Assembly: GCA_947175455.1 (NCBI GenBank)
Contig: CAMWMW010000084.1
Coordinates: 1 to 7,050 of the forward strand
DNA: 7,050 nucleotides
Direction: 5' to 3'
Source: an uncultured Porphyromonadaceae bacterium
GTDB lineage: Bacteria; Bacteroidota; Bacteroidia; Bacteroidales; Muribaculaceae
The translations under genes and the position numbers were made by a program. Shown in pieces: positions 1 through 6,808 of this stretch (position 1 is the stretch's first letter; every line of letters begins with the position of its first letter). Below the pieces are notes generated by a model. The model did no database searches and was not told where the DNA came from. It saw only the letters and a list, made by a program, of their open reading frames with translations.

Positions 1-9
1 CAATTCCAT

Positions 10-26
10 GCATACCCGATGTATGC
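10..26. repeat. Perfect 6-bp inverted repeat upstream of the Lrp-type gene
   Basis: GCATAC at 10-15 and GTATGC at 21-26 are exact reverse complements separated by five bases (CCGAT). The site lies 39 bases before the start codon of the regulator gene, where a promoter or operator would be expected. Lrp/AsnC proteins bind as dimers or octamers to palindromic sites and often regulate themselves, so an operator is possible. A short hairpin ending the transcript of a gene to the left of the window is an alternative, since TTATATT follows. The repeat is seen directly; either role is inference. Confidence 0.4.
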
Positions 27-64
27 TTATATTAACAGCTCACAGCTAAAATCTAATCGAAATC

Positions 65-553
65 ATGGACAAAATAGATAATCTTGACAAAAAGATTCTG
101 AACATCATTATGCAGAATGCCCGCATCCCTTCAAAAGATGTGGCAGTTCAGTGTGGCGTTTCACGTGCGGCTATTCACCAGCGCATACAGCGTCTCATCG
201 ACATGAAAGTAATCACGGGGTCCGGTTACACCGTAAATCCCAAGTCTCTCGGATTCAACACATGTACCTATGTGGGCGTTCGCCTGGAGAAAGGGTCGAT
301 GTATCGCGAGGTGGTAAAAGAATTCGACAAGATTCCCGAAGTGGTGGAATGCCACTTCACCACAGGTCCCTATTCCATGCTCATCAAGGTTTACGCGCAA
401 GACAACCAGCATCTCATGGAGCTGCTCAACGACCGTATCCAGCACATCCAGGGCGTAACGGAGACCGAGACGCTGATTTCTCTTGAGCAAAGCATGAACC
501 GACAGATCCATATCGAGATCGACGGTCAGACTCCTCAGTCCGACTCCAAGTGA
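65..553 (+). CDS. Lrp/AsnC family transcriptional regulator
   Basis: This is a 162-residue cytoplasmic DNA-binding protein of the feast/famine (Lrp/AsnC) family, at the family's usual length of about 150-165. An N-terminal winged helix-turn-helix covers about residues 5-52: it opens with LDKKIL and NAR, then has the recognition region CGVSRAAIHQRIQRL (30-44). A RAM effector-binding and oligomerisation domain follows (about 66-141), with the signatures TGPYSMLIKV (100-109) and GVTETETLISL (130-140). In the family the RAM domain binds an amino acid or other small ligand at a dimer interface and sets the octamer state. The last 20 or so residues form a polar tail beyond the RAM domain. The ATG at 65 is chosen because the family's N-terminal helix begins right after it; no strong Shine-Dalgarno is visible. 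The ligand and targets cannot be read from the sequence. The gene lies 31 bases before the YfhO-family gene, and the inverted repeat at 10-26 is a possible autoregulatory site. Confidence 0.96.
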   Translation: MDKIDNLDKKILNIIMQNARIPSKDVAVQCGVSRAAIHQRIQRLIDMKVITGSGYTVNPKSLGFNTCTYVGVRLEKGSMYREVVKEFDKIPEVVECHFTTGPYSMLIKVYAQDNQHLMELLNDRIQHIQGVTETETLISLEQSMNRQIHIEIDGQTPQSDSK

Positions 554-584
554 TCGCATAGAAAATTCATTAAAATTGTTTTTT

Positions 585-3041
585 ATGAATCTGAAATTAT
601 CAGACAAGACCCTGTATTCCCTTTTGGCCGTGGCATTGCTTGCCCTAACGGCCTTTCTTTTTTTCTGTCCGGACGACATCGAGGGGAATGTGCTCCAGCA
701 GCACGACATACAGCAGGGCATAGCCAACGGTCAGGAGGGAAAAGCCTTCCATGAAGCAACAGGCGAGACCACACGCTGGACCAATTCCCTCTTCGGAGGA
801 ATGCCGAATTTCCAGATCGCGCCATCCTACCCGGCGGGAAAGGCAATTGGCTGGATATGGAATGTATACACACTCGGACTTCCGTCACCGGCAAATCTAC
901 TGTTCGCCATGATGGCAGGGTTCTTCATCATGTGCCTGTGCTTCAGATTCAAATGGTATAACGCGCTTTTCGCGTCGATCGCATGGGGATTTTCCTCCTA
1001 TTTCATAATCATCATAGGAGCGGGACACATATGGAAATTTGTCACATTGGCATATATACCGCCGACAATCGGAGGCATCGCACTGTGTTACAGAGGGAAG
1101 TATCTTCCCGGAGCGGCGTTGGCAGCATTGTTCGGAGCGCTGCAGCTTCAGAGCAATCACCCGCAGATGTCATATTACTTCCTTTTCGTAATCTTCGCGA
1201 TGGTTGTGGCATGGCTTTGTTCGGCGATACGCGACCACAGTATCAGGCAGTGGGGCATAGCGACAGCCTGTGTCATCGCCGCCGGCATCCTTGCCGTCGG
1301 GGCAAACTCCGCGAGCCTCTACAACTCCTATGAATATTCCAAAGAAACAGTTAGAGGCCGCGCCACGGATCTCACACCTCCTCCCGGAGCGGAGACCGGC
1401 GGAATGAGCCGCAGCGCGATAACCGCATGGAGCTATGGCATCGACGAGACCTTGTCGCTGCTGATTCCCAATGTCAAGGGTGGTGCGACCATCAAGCCCG
1501 TTGCCGGAGAGACGCGCCTGCTGTCACTGGCTGACACCGGAAAGGCAGATGAACTCAGTCTTGCGCCAGAAGAGCTGCAGTTCCTGTCCCAGTTCCCGCA
1601 ATATTTCGGCAACCAGCCGATGACAAACGGACCGGTATACGTCGGCGCGTTCGTACTGCTGCTTGCAATTCTCGCATTGTTCACTGTGAACACCCCGATG
1701 AAATGGGCTTTGTTCGCGGTCTCTGTCCTTGCGCTACTGCTTTCGTGGGGGCATAATTTCGAGGCTTTCACTGATTTCTTCATCGACAACTTCCCGGGCT
1801 ACAATAAATTCCGTGCGGTGGCGAGCATTCTGGTGATTGTGGAATTCACCATACCGCTGCTTGCAATAATGGCTGTGCGCAAAATGCTGGAGACCGAAAA
1901 CTATCTTCAGCGTTTCGGAATGGTATTCTATACTGTTTTCGGACTCGGCGCGATTGTCTGCTTCCTCGGATGGGTTGCACCGTCAATGTTCGGAGAGCCG
2001 TACAGCACATCCGAAATCCAGCAACTGCAGCAGGCAGGGGCTTTCTCAAATCCGCAATATTACAATATCCTAAACGCGATACGCGAGACCCGCCTCTCGC
2101 TCGTGAGCACGGATTCGTTGCGTTCGCTGGCATTCATACTGCTCGGTGCGCTGGTAATTTTCCTCTACCTCAAGGGGGTGGTCAGGAACCATGCGGTTTT
2201 CGTATGCATGCTGACAGCCGTCATGCTCATCGACCTCTTCTCTGTGGGCAAAAGATATGTGAATTCGGAGAATTTCACCCGCCCCGCTCTTGAAGACGTG
2301 ACGTTCAACAAGACGGCGGCAGACGAGGCGATACTCAAAGACACTTCAAGCTATCGCGTATATGACGTGCAGGGGCTCTATTCCGCCCGCTCCTCTTATT
2401 TCCACAAGACAATCGGAGGATACCACGCGGCGAAACTCACCCGCTACAACGATCTTCTCGACCGTCAGATCTCCAAGGGGAACATGGGAGTGATAAATAT
2501 GCTCAACACAAAATATTTCCTCTCCGGCGAACAATATGAGCAAAATCCGGGTGCCCTCGGCAATGCATGGCTTGTAGACACCATATCATACGTTGCAGAC
2601 GCCGACAGCGAAATGGCGGCACTTGACTCCCTCGACACTGCGACCGCCGCCGTGGCAGACGCGAAGTTCCGCGAGACGCTCGGCAACGCGATTCCCAAGG
2701 CACAGGGAGATACTATATACGAGACTTCTTACGCACCGAATGCCCTTACATACAGCGTAAACTCGGCAAAAGGGGGCATCGCGGTGTTCAGCGAGATATA
2801 TTTTCCATGGGGATGGACTGCGACTGTAGATGGCAAGGAGACACAGATAGGCAGGGTGAACTACACGCTCCGTGCCTTGCGCCTCCCGGCAGGCAGACAT
2901 GAGATACGCTTCTGTTTCGACCCGAAATCGGTACGCGTAACCAACAACATCTCAATTGCATCGGTATCGGTCATCTACATACTGTGCGCCCTCTCTCTCC
3001 TCCTGCTCGCACTCCCGGCAATCAGGAAAAGAAAAGGATAG
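585..3041 (+). CDS. YfhO-family polytopic membrane protein, probable GT-C type glycosyltransferase
   Basis: This is an 818-residue inner-membrane protein. By eye it has about 14 hydrophobic segments: near 12-28, 102-122, 125-145, 151-168, 173-189, 194-213, 222-242, 351-368, 372-389, 411-430, 443-463, 514-530, 534-553 and 791-811. With both ends in the cytoplasm (RKRKG tail), all long loops fall on the periplasmic side, including a soluble domain at about 554-790. Family-like motifs are LQQHDIQQ (37-44), WTNSLFGGMP (65-74), WGFSSYF (134-140), YRGKYLPG (169-176), YNKFRA (406-411), NMLNTKYFL (638-646) and FPWGWTATVDG (740-750). Asp41, in the first periplasmic loop, sits where GT-C enzymes carry a catalytic acidic residue. 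In Bacillus subtilis, YfhO has been linked to glycosylation of lipoteichoic acid from a lipid-linked sugar; the acceptor in a Gram-negative host is unknown. An in-frame TTG at 576 would add three residues, but the ATG at 585 is preferred. The next gene starts 5 bases downstream. Confidence 0.92.
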   Translation: MNLKLSDKTLYSLLAVALLALTAFLFFCPDDIEGNVLQQHDIQQGIANGQEGKAFHEATGETTRWTNSLFGGMPNFQIAPSYPAGKAIGWIWNVYTLGLPSPANLLFAMMAGFFIMCLCFRFKWYNALFASIAWGFSSYFIIIIGAGHIWKFVTLAYIPPTIGGIALCYRGKYLPGAALAALFGALQLQSNHPQMSYYFLFVIFAMVVAWLCSAIRDHSIRQWGIATACVIAAGILAVGANSASLYNSYEYSKETVRGRATDLTPPPGAETGGMSRSAITAWSYGIDETLSLLIPNVKGGATIKPVAGETRLLSLADTGKADELSLAPEELQFLSQFPQYFGNQPMTNGPVYVGAFVLLLAILALFTVNTPMKWALFAVSVLALLLSWGHNFEAFTDFFIDNFPGYNKFRAVASILVIVEFTIPLLAIMAVRKMLETENYLQRFGMVFYTVFGLGAIVCFLGWVAPSMFGEPYSTSEIQQLQQAGAFSNPQYYNILNAIRETRLSLVSTDSLRSLAFILLGALVIFLYLKGVVRNHAVFVCMLTAVMLIDLFSVGKRYVNSENFTRPALEDVTFNKTAADEAILKDTSSYRVYDVQGLYSARSSYFHKTIGGYHAAKLTRYNDLLDRQISKGNMGVINMLNTKYFLSGEQYEQNPGALGNAWLVDTISYVADADSEMAALDSLDTATAAVADAKFRETLGNAIPKAQGDTIYETSYAPNALTYSVNSAKGGIAVFSEIYFPWGWTATVDGKETQIGRVNYTLRALRLPAGRHEIRFCFDPKSVRVTNNISIASVSVIYILCALSLLLLALPAIRKRKG

Positions 3042-3046
3042 ATACG

Positions 3047-3577
3047 ATGTTCGACAGATGGCGTAATTCACATGGATTCGGTGTCCACTCCCCTTTCGGC
3101 TACCAGCTGGTCGAAAGAGTGGTCCGACGCTGCCGCGGATATGCGTATTATGCCTATGACGACATTGACAGAGCATGCTCGTCCTCGGAACACAGAATCG
3201 CAGACAAGGCGAAAATGCTTTTGCGTCTTGTCTGCTTTCTCCGTCCCGTGAAAGTGTTTCTGCCTGCTTACACACACAAGGCGTTTTTAATCGCCATAAA
3301 GAGAGCCGATTCGAAGACAAGATTCATCAGCAACGCCGACAAGGCTGTGGCGGACTGCGACATGATAGCCACAAGAGGCGATGAAATACCTCTTGAGTGG
3401 CTATGTTCCTTTATGTCGTTGCCTGACAGGACACTCCTGATAAACGACGCACCGCAAAAATGGTGCGACACCGTTTTCGAGACAATGAACGAGGGAATAA
3501 TGATTCGCGGCAGACACAACGCCATCTTCATTTCCAGAAGCGGAATGCAGAAAGTGTCATATCTCATGTATATCTGA
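3047..3577 (+). CDS. Short methyltransferase-like protein lacking the SAM-binding loop
   Basis: This 176-residue protein is probably cytoplasmic, with no signal peptide or membrane segment. The N-terminus HGFGVHSPFGYQLVERV (10-26) followed by YAYYAYDDID resembles the start of a Bacteroidota group of class I SAM-dependent methyltransferases, usually 240-270 residues long. The match appears to continue through KAKMLLRLVCFLRPVKVFL and, at the end, through LLINDAPQKW and NAIFISRSGMQKVSYLMYI. Where the family has a Gly-rich motif I after the beta strand (roughly ELGTSLGIST), this protein reads FLPAYTHKAFLIA, with no glycine. It is about 60-90 residues short, apparently in the middle. Catalysis therefore looks lost and the role is unknown; a binding or structural function is possible. 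The ATG at 3047 is chosen because the HSPF motif follows it and it lies 5 bases after the yfhO-like stop; an upstream in-frame ATG at 2984 would lie inside that gene. The frame is intact, so it is not an obvious pseudogene. The family link rests on recalled motifs. Confidence 0.75.
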   Translation: MFDRWRNSHGFGVHSPFGYQLVERVVRRCRGYAYYAYDDIDRACSSSEHRIADKAKMLLRLVCFLRPVKVFLPAYTHKAFLIAIKRADSKTRFISNADKAVADCDMIATRGDEIPLEWLCSFMSLPDRTLLINDAPQKWCDTVFETMNEGIMIRGRHNAIFISRSGMQKVSYLMYI

Positions 3578-3585
3578 AAAAACAT

Positions 3586-4497
3586 ATGCGTCCGCTAAAC
3601 ACCACTGAGAGACTATTGTCCGATTTCTCGAATTTCCTGTTGCTGGAACGCGGACTTTCGGGTCACACGCTGGAGAGCTATCACACTGATGTGATCCATC
3701 TCCTTGAATTTCTTGAAGAAAGGGAATTGTCACTGACAGAAGTCGACACGGATGCTCTTCATCAGTTTCTCTGCACTCTGCGCGACCTCGGAATCTCTCC
3801 GCGCTCGCAGGCGAGGATGCTGTCGGGAATACGAGCGTTCTTCAGATTCCTCCGGCTCGAAGGCTACACTGACACTGACCCCTGCGAACTCCTTGAGGCT
3901 CCGCGCTTCGGACGCACACTCCCCGATATACTTTCTGTAGATGACATAGACTCCATGATTGCCGCCCTTGATCCGGAGAAAGACGAAACGCCCCGGAACC
4001 ATGCGATAATAGAGACTTTGTACGGGAGCGGTCTGCGGGTGTCCGAACTTGTGGAGCTGCGCATGTCAAGAGTGAATCTTGACGAGGGATATGTGATAAT
4101 TACCGGTAAAGGAAACAAACAGCGCCTTGTTCCTCTCTCTCCCGAGTCGATAAGACTCATCAGGGAATATCTCCCGATAAGGGAACGGCTGAAGATAAAG
4201 CCGGACTCAAGCGACATCCTTTTCCTTAACAGACGCGGGGGAATGATGACCCGCGTAATGGTGTTCTATGTGATACGCGACTCGGCGGCGGCAGCGGGGA
4301 TAATAAAAAAAGTGTCGCCACATACGTTGCGACACTCTTTTGCCACTCATCTGCTCGAAGGGGGAGCGAATCTCCGTGCGATCCAGGAGATGCTCGGACA
4401 TGAATCAATTTCCACTACCGAGATATACATCCACCTCGACAGATCGCGGTTGCGCTCCGAGCTGATGGAACATCATCCGCATTATAAAAAATCATAA
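3586..4497 (+). CDS. xerD: Site-specific tyrosine recombinase XerD
   Basis: This 303-residue recombinase resolves chromosome dimers at the dif site, normally with a XerC partner and FtsK at the division septum. The N-terminal SAM-like core-binding domain covers about residues 5-92 (FSNFLLLERGLSGHTLESY near the start). The catalytic domain covers about 112-295. All six expected residues are visible: Arg151 in YGSGLRVSEL, Lys175 in GKGNKQRLVPL, His246 and Arg249 in HTLRHSFATHLLEGG, His272 in LGHESIS, and the nucleophile Tyr281 in TTEIYIHL. Length and spacing match housekeeping XerD rather than a phage or transposon integrase, and no attachment repeats or cargo genes are near. The ATG at 3586 is chosen because the core-binding domain begins just after it and it lies 8 bases after the previous stop; the frame stays open upstream to 3460, but that part overlaps the preceding gene. 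XerC-like paralogues are similar, so the D assignment is less certain than the family. The 3' end overlaps galM by 6 bases. Confidence 0.94.
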   Translation: MRPLNTTERLLSDFSNFLLLERGLSGHTLESYHTDVIHLLEFLEERELSLTEVDTDALHQFLCTLRDLGISPRSQARMLSGIRAFFRFLRLEGYTDTDPCELLEAPRFGRTLPDILSVDDIDSMIAALDPEKDETPRNHAIIETLYGSGLRVSELVELRMSRVNLDEGYVIITGKGNKQRLVPLSPESIRLIREYLPIRERLKIKPDSSDILFLNRRGGMMTRVMVFYVIRDSAAAAGIIKKVSPHTLRHSFATHLLEGGANLRAIQEMLGHESISTTEIYIHLDRSRLRSELMEHHPHYKKS

Positions 4498-5532
4498 AAA
4501 CGCGAAGACTATCCTGCGGTCATAGTTCTCTCCGGCTTTCAGAAGCTGTGACGGGAAAGCGGGCTTGTTCGGTGCGTCAGGGAAACCCTGCATCTCTATT
4601 GCTACACCTTCGTAATCCTCATATGAACGTCCGCTTCTGTTTTGCGGGCATCCGGCAAGCCAGTTGCCGGTGTATATCTGCACTCCCGGCTGGTCGCTGC
4701 TTACAACAAGCCTTCGTCCTGAGACCGCACCTTTGAGTTCAACGGCGTTTTCCACCAGCTTGCCGGGTTGCCATCCGTCAACGACCCAGCAATGGTCATA
4801 ACCTTTGCCTATCCTGAGAGCCTCGAACTCCTGACGGATATCCTGCCCGATTTTCTTGAACTCTGTGAAATCCATCGGAGTTCCCGCCACCGGCGCAATC
4901 TCACCGGTGGGAATCTGCGTCTCGTCTGTCGGAAGCCAGTGCGATGCCTTCAGCTTCATCTCGTGGTCGAAGATGCTGCCGGCATCCGCGCCGTCAAGAT
5001 TCCAATATGCGTGATTGGTCATGTTGACAACGGTGTCGGCATCTGTCTCGGCATGGAAATCAAGAGTCAGCTCGTTGTTGTCGCTCCATCTGTATGTAGC
5101 CGTGACAGTCAGATTGCCTGGATATTGCTCCTCGCCGTCCTTTGCCTTGTAGGTGAAACGGATGCCGTCGGGCAGTTCCTCACTTTCCCAGTTCTGGTTC
5201 TGGAATCCCTCGGGACCTCCGTGAAGCGCGTTGGGACCGTTATTGATGCTGAGACTGTATTCCTTGCCGCCAACCTCAAGATGCCCCTTGGCGATACGGT
5301 TGGCATAGCGTCCCGGGCATTTTCCCAAACACGGTCCGTCGGCGATATAATCCGCGGCGTCTGCGTAACTCAGAGCCACATTCCCGATTTTACCGTCTTT
5401 GTCAGGTACACGGACCTCTACGATGCCGGCTCCCATGGTTGAGAGCACCACCGACGCGCCTTGCGCGTTGGTGAGCTCATACCATGTGATCTCTCCCTTG
5501 GGAGAGGGATATTTCTTGCTTGTGATTTTCAT
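4492..5532 (-). CDS. galM: Galactose mutarotase (aldose 1-epimerase)
   Basis: This 346-residue cytoplasmic enzyme interconverts the beta and alpha anomers of D-galactose, supplying alpha-galactose to galactokinase. No signal peptide or lipobox is present. Family landmarks, numbered from the ATG at 5532, are GRYANRI with Arg79, NALHGG with His104, MTNHAYWNL with the catalytic acid His174, YDHCW with Asp246, and GVAIEMQGFPDAPN with the catalytic base Glu313. The length is typical of the family. A GTG at 5538 would add two residues and overlap the galK stop; the ATG at 5532 is preferred because GAGGAG, encoded by the last sense codons of galK, lies at good ribosome-binding distance. Only two bases separate the galK stop from this ATG, so the two genes are very likely translationally coupled. 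At its 3' end the gene converges on xerD with a 6-base overlap. The substrate could include glucose, as many mutarotases accept it, but the neighbours point to galactose. Confidence 0.96.
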   Translation of the reverse strand: MKITSKKYPSPKGEITWYELTNAQGASVVLSTMGAGIVEVRVPDKDGKIGNVALSYADAADYIADGPCLGKCPGRYANRIAKGHLEVGGKEYSLSINNGPNALHGGPEGFQNQNWESEELPDGIRFTYKAKDGEEQYPGNLTVTATYRWSDNNELTLDFHAETDADTVVNMTNHAYWNLDGADAGSIFDHEMKLKASHWLPTDETQIPTGEIAPVAGTPMDFTEFKKIGQDIRQEFEALRIGKGYDHCWVVDGWQPGKLVENAVELKGAVSGRRLVVSSDQPGVQIYTGNWLAGCPQNRSGRSYEDYEGVAIEMQGFPDAPNKPAFPSQLLKAGENYDRRIVFAFL

Positions 5533-5534
5533 GA

Positions 5535-6680
5535 TCACTCCTCGATTTTGCGTGCGCCGTCAGAAATCACGACATCATAGATCTTCGGCTCATGACCATA
5601 TTTCTCGCTGAATTTTTCCACCGCGAGCTTGATGAAGTCATCGTGGAGATCATTCTTGACAAGGTTGATTGTGCAGCCGCCGAAACCGCCGCCCATGATT
5701 CGTGAGCCTGTAACGCCAAGTGTCTTTGCCACATCGTTGAGGAAATCGAGTTCCTCGCAGCTCACCTCATAGTCTTTTGAAAGACCGGCGTGGGTCTCAT
5801 ACATCTTCTTGCCCACTGTCTCGTAGTCACCGGCATTGAGAGCGTCGCACACATCAAGTACGCGCTGTTTCTCCTCGATTACGAATTTCGCGCGGAAATA
5901 GTCTTCTGCGGTGATGTCGCTCTTGATTTCGTCAAGCTGCTCCATTGTGGCGTCGCGCAGTGTGTCGATGCCGAGACGTTTTGCAACGCGCTCGCATGAT
6001 TCGCGACGTTTGTTGTAGGGAGAATCCTTGAGCTCGTGTTTTACACGCGAATCCACCAGCACAAGCTTGTAATCCTGAGGATTGAAGGGGAAATATTCAT
6101 ACTCCATCGAGCGGCAGTCGAGACGCATGAGATTGCCTTTGCGACCGAACACAGATGCGAACTGGTCCATGATGCCGCAGTTCACACCGCAATAATTATG
6201 CTCTGTGCTCTGACCGATCTTCGCAAGCTCGAATTTGTCGATGCTGTTGTTGTTGAAAAGATCATTGAGCGCGAATGCGAAACAGCTTTCGAGAGCCGCC
6301 GATGATGAAAGACCTGCTCCAAGAGGCACATTTCCTGCAAACACGGCGTCAAATCCTTTTACCTCGCCTCCGCGCTTCTGAATCTCGCGGCAGATTCCGA
6401 AGATATAACGCGCCCAGCTCTGAGAGGGTGCGTCCTCTTCCTTGAGACCGAATTCAGCATACTCGTCGATATCTATGGAAAACACTCTTACCTTCTCCAT
6501 GCCGTTGGGCTTGATTTCAGCCATGATCACCTTGTCGATGGCGCCGGGAAACACAAAACCGCCGTTGTAGTCCGTGTGCTCGCCGATAAGGTTGATACGA
6601 CCTGCCGATGCGTAGAGTGTGCCACCCTCGCCGAATCTCTCTTTAAAAATTTTCTGAATCTCTGCTTTCATGGATTCCAT
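5535..6680 (-). CDS. galK: Galactokinase (GHMP kinase family)
   Basis: This 381-residue cytoplasmic enzyme phosphorylates alpha-D-galactose with ATP to galactose-1-phosphate, the first committed step of the Leloir pathway. The galactokinase signature GRINLIGEHTDYNGG (27-41) supplies catalytic Arg28 and the sugar-binding Glu34, His35 and Asp37. GHMP motif 2, PLGAGLSSSAALE (119-131), forms the phosphate loop. The catalytic base is Asp172 in CGIMDQFAS, and motif 3 is GSRIMGGGFGGCT (325-337). Length and motif order are normal, with no key residue missing. The ATG at 6680 gives MESM at the N-terminus; a second ATG at 6671 would shorten it by three residues and cannot be excluded. No strong Shine-Dalgarno precedes either; the leader is A-rich, as is common in Bacteroidota. 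Three in-frame stops lie just upstream, so no longer start is possible. galM follows two bases after the stop, and the GH2 gene lies 128 bases upstream on the same strand. Confidence 0.98.
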   Translation of the reverse strand: MESMKAEIQKIFKERFGEGGTLYASAGRINLIGEHTDYNGGFVFPGAIDKVIMAEIKPNGMEKVRVFSIDIDEYAEFGLKEEDAPSQSWARYIFGICREIQKRGGEVKGFDAVFAGNVPLGAGLSSSAALESCFAFALNDLFNNNSIDKFELAKIGQSTEHNYCGVNCGIMDQFASVFGRKGNLMRLDCRSMEYEYFPFNPQDYKLVLVDSRVKHELKDSPYNKRRESCERVAKRLGIDTLRDATMEQLDEIKSDITAEDYFRAKFVIEEKQRVLDVCDALNAGDYETVGKKMYETHAGLSKDYEVSCEELDFLNDVAKTLGVTGSRIMGGGFGGCTINLVKNDLHDDFIKLAVEKFSEKYGHEPKIYDVVISDGARKIEE

Positions 6681-6692
6681 GTCAATTCTGAT

Positions 6693-6715
6693 TTTAAGTT
6701 ATTATTCAAGTTATT
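6693..6715. repeat. Near-perfect 11-bp direct repeat upstream of galK
   Basis: On the + strand TTTAAGTTATT (6693-6703) and TTCAAGTTATT (6705-6715) differ at one position and are spaced 12 bases apart, close to one helical turn. The pair ends 12 bases before the galK start. It could be a regulator-binding site or simply part of an AT-rich translation enhancer; nothing in the sequence decides between these. Confidence 0.4.
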
Positions 6716-6749
6716 TTATTTCCATTTCCCAAATCCCCATAGATTCCAT
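6711..6749 (-). CDS. Possible 12-codon upstream mini-ORF in the galK leader
   Basis: An ATG at 6749 opens a 12-codon frame encoding MESMGIWEMEIK and ending in TAA at 6711-6713. Its first 12 bases match the first 12 of galK at 11 positions, so both begin MESM. AGG lies six bases before the ATG, a better ribosome-binding context than galK itself has. The mini-ORF is in the same frame as galK, separated by its own stop and two further TAA codons. It might be a leader peptide, a relic of a former galK start, or chance; no sequence evidence shows that it is translated. Confidence 0.2.
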   Translation of the reverse strand: MESMGIWEMEIK

Positions 6750-6808
6750 CCGGCACCTGTCCCCCTTATCCTTCTCTGCTTCCAGGATTCTTATCCGTTT
6801 CACGTTCC

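Larger units (their letters stand above)
6681..6808 (-). other. Intergenic leader between the GH2 gene and galK
   Basis: These 128 bases separate the GH2 stop from the galK start. Read on the - strand, the first half is purine- and G-rich, and the last 40 bases before galK are very AT-rich. GGATAAG occurs twice on the - strand (complement of 6790-6796 and 6765-6771). I saw no good match to the Bacteroidota promoter pattern (TAnnTTTG with an upstream TTG), and no stem followed by a T-run that would end the GH2 transcript. Read-through from the GH2 gene into galK is therefore plausible, but a weak internal promoter cannot be excluded. The mini-ORF and the direct repeat inside it are listed separately. 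Confidence 0.5.

Noticed and set aside
571..578. TAAAATTG as a Bacteroidota -7 promoter element for the yfhO-like gene
   Set aside because: It lies only six bases before the start codon, differs from TAnnTTTG and lacks a TTG about 20 bases upstream, so it cannot be supported as a promoter.
161..727. A 188-codon open frame on the - strand opposite the Lrp-type gene and the start of the yfhO-like gene
   Set aside because: It crosses two well-supported genes on the other strand, has low-quality composition and shows no domain. It is treated as a shadow frame.
3460..3585. A 42-codon N-terminal extension of XerD
   Set aside because: It overlaps the preceding gene in another frame, its residues do not resemble a recombinase, and the core-binding domain starts right after the ATG at 3586.
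3586..4497. The tyrosine recombinase as a sign of a mobile element or integron
   Set aside because: Length, motifs and housekeeping-style neighbours fit XerD. No flanking repeats, attachment site, cargo or phage genes were seen.
4768..5442. A 224-codon open frame on the + strand opposite galM
   Set aside because: It lies wholly antisense to galM, whose catalytic motifs are clear, and its translation shows no recognisable family pattern. GC-rich third positions in galM explain the open frame.
6785..6796. GGATAAGAATCC hairpin (- strand) after the GH2 stop as a terminator
   Set aside because: The stem is only four base pairs and is not followed by a T-run, so it would not end transcription.
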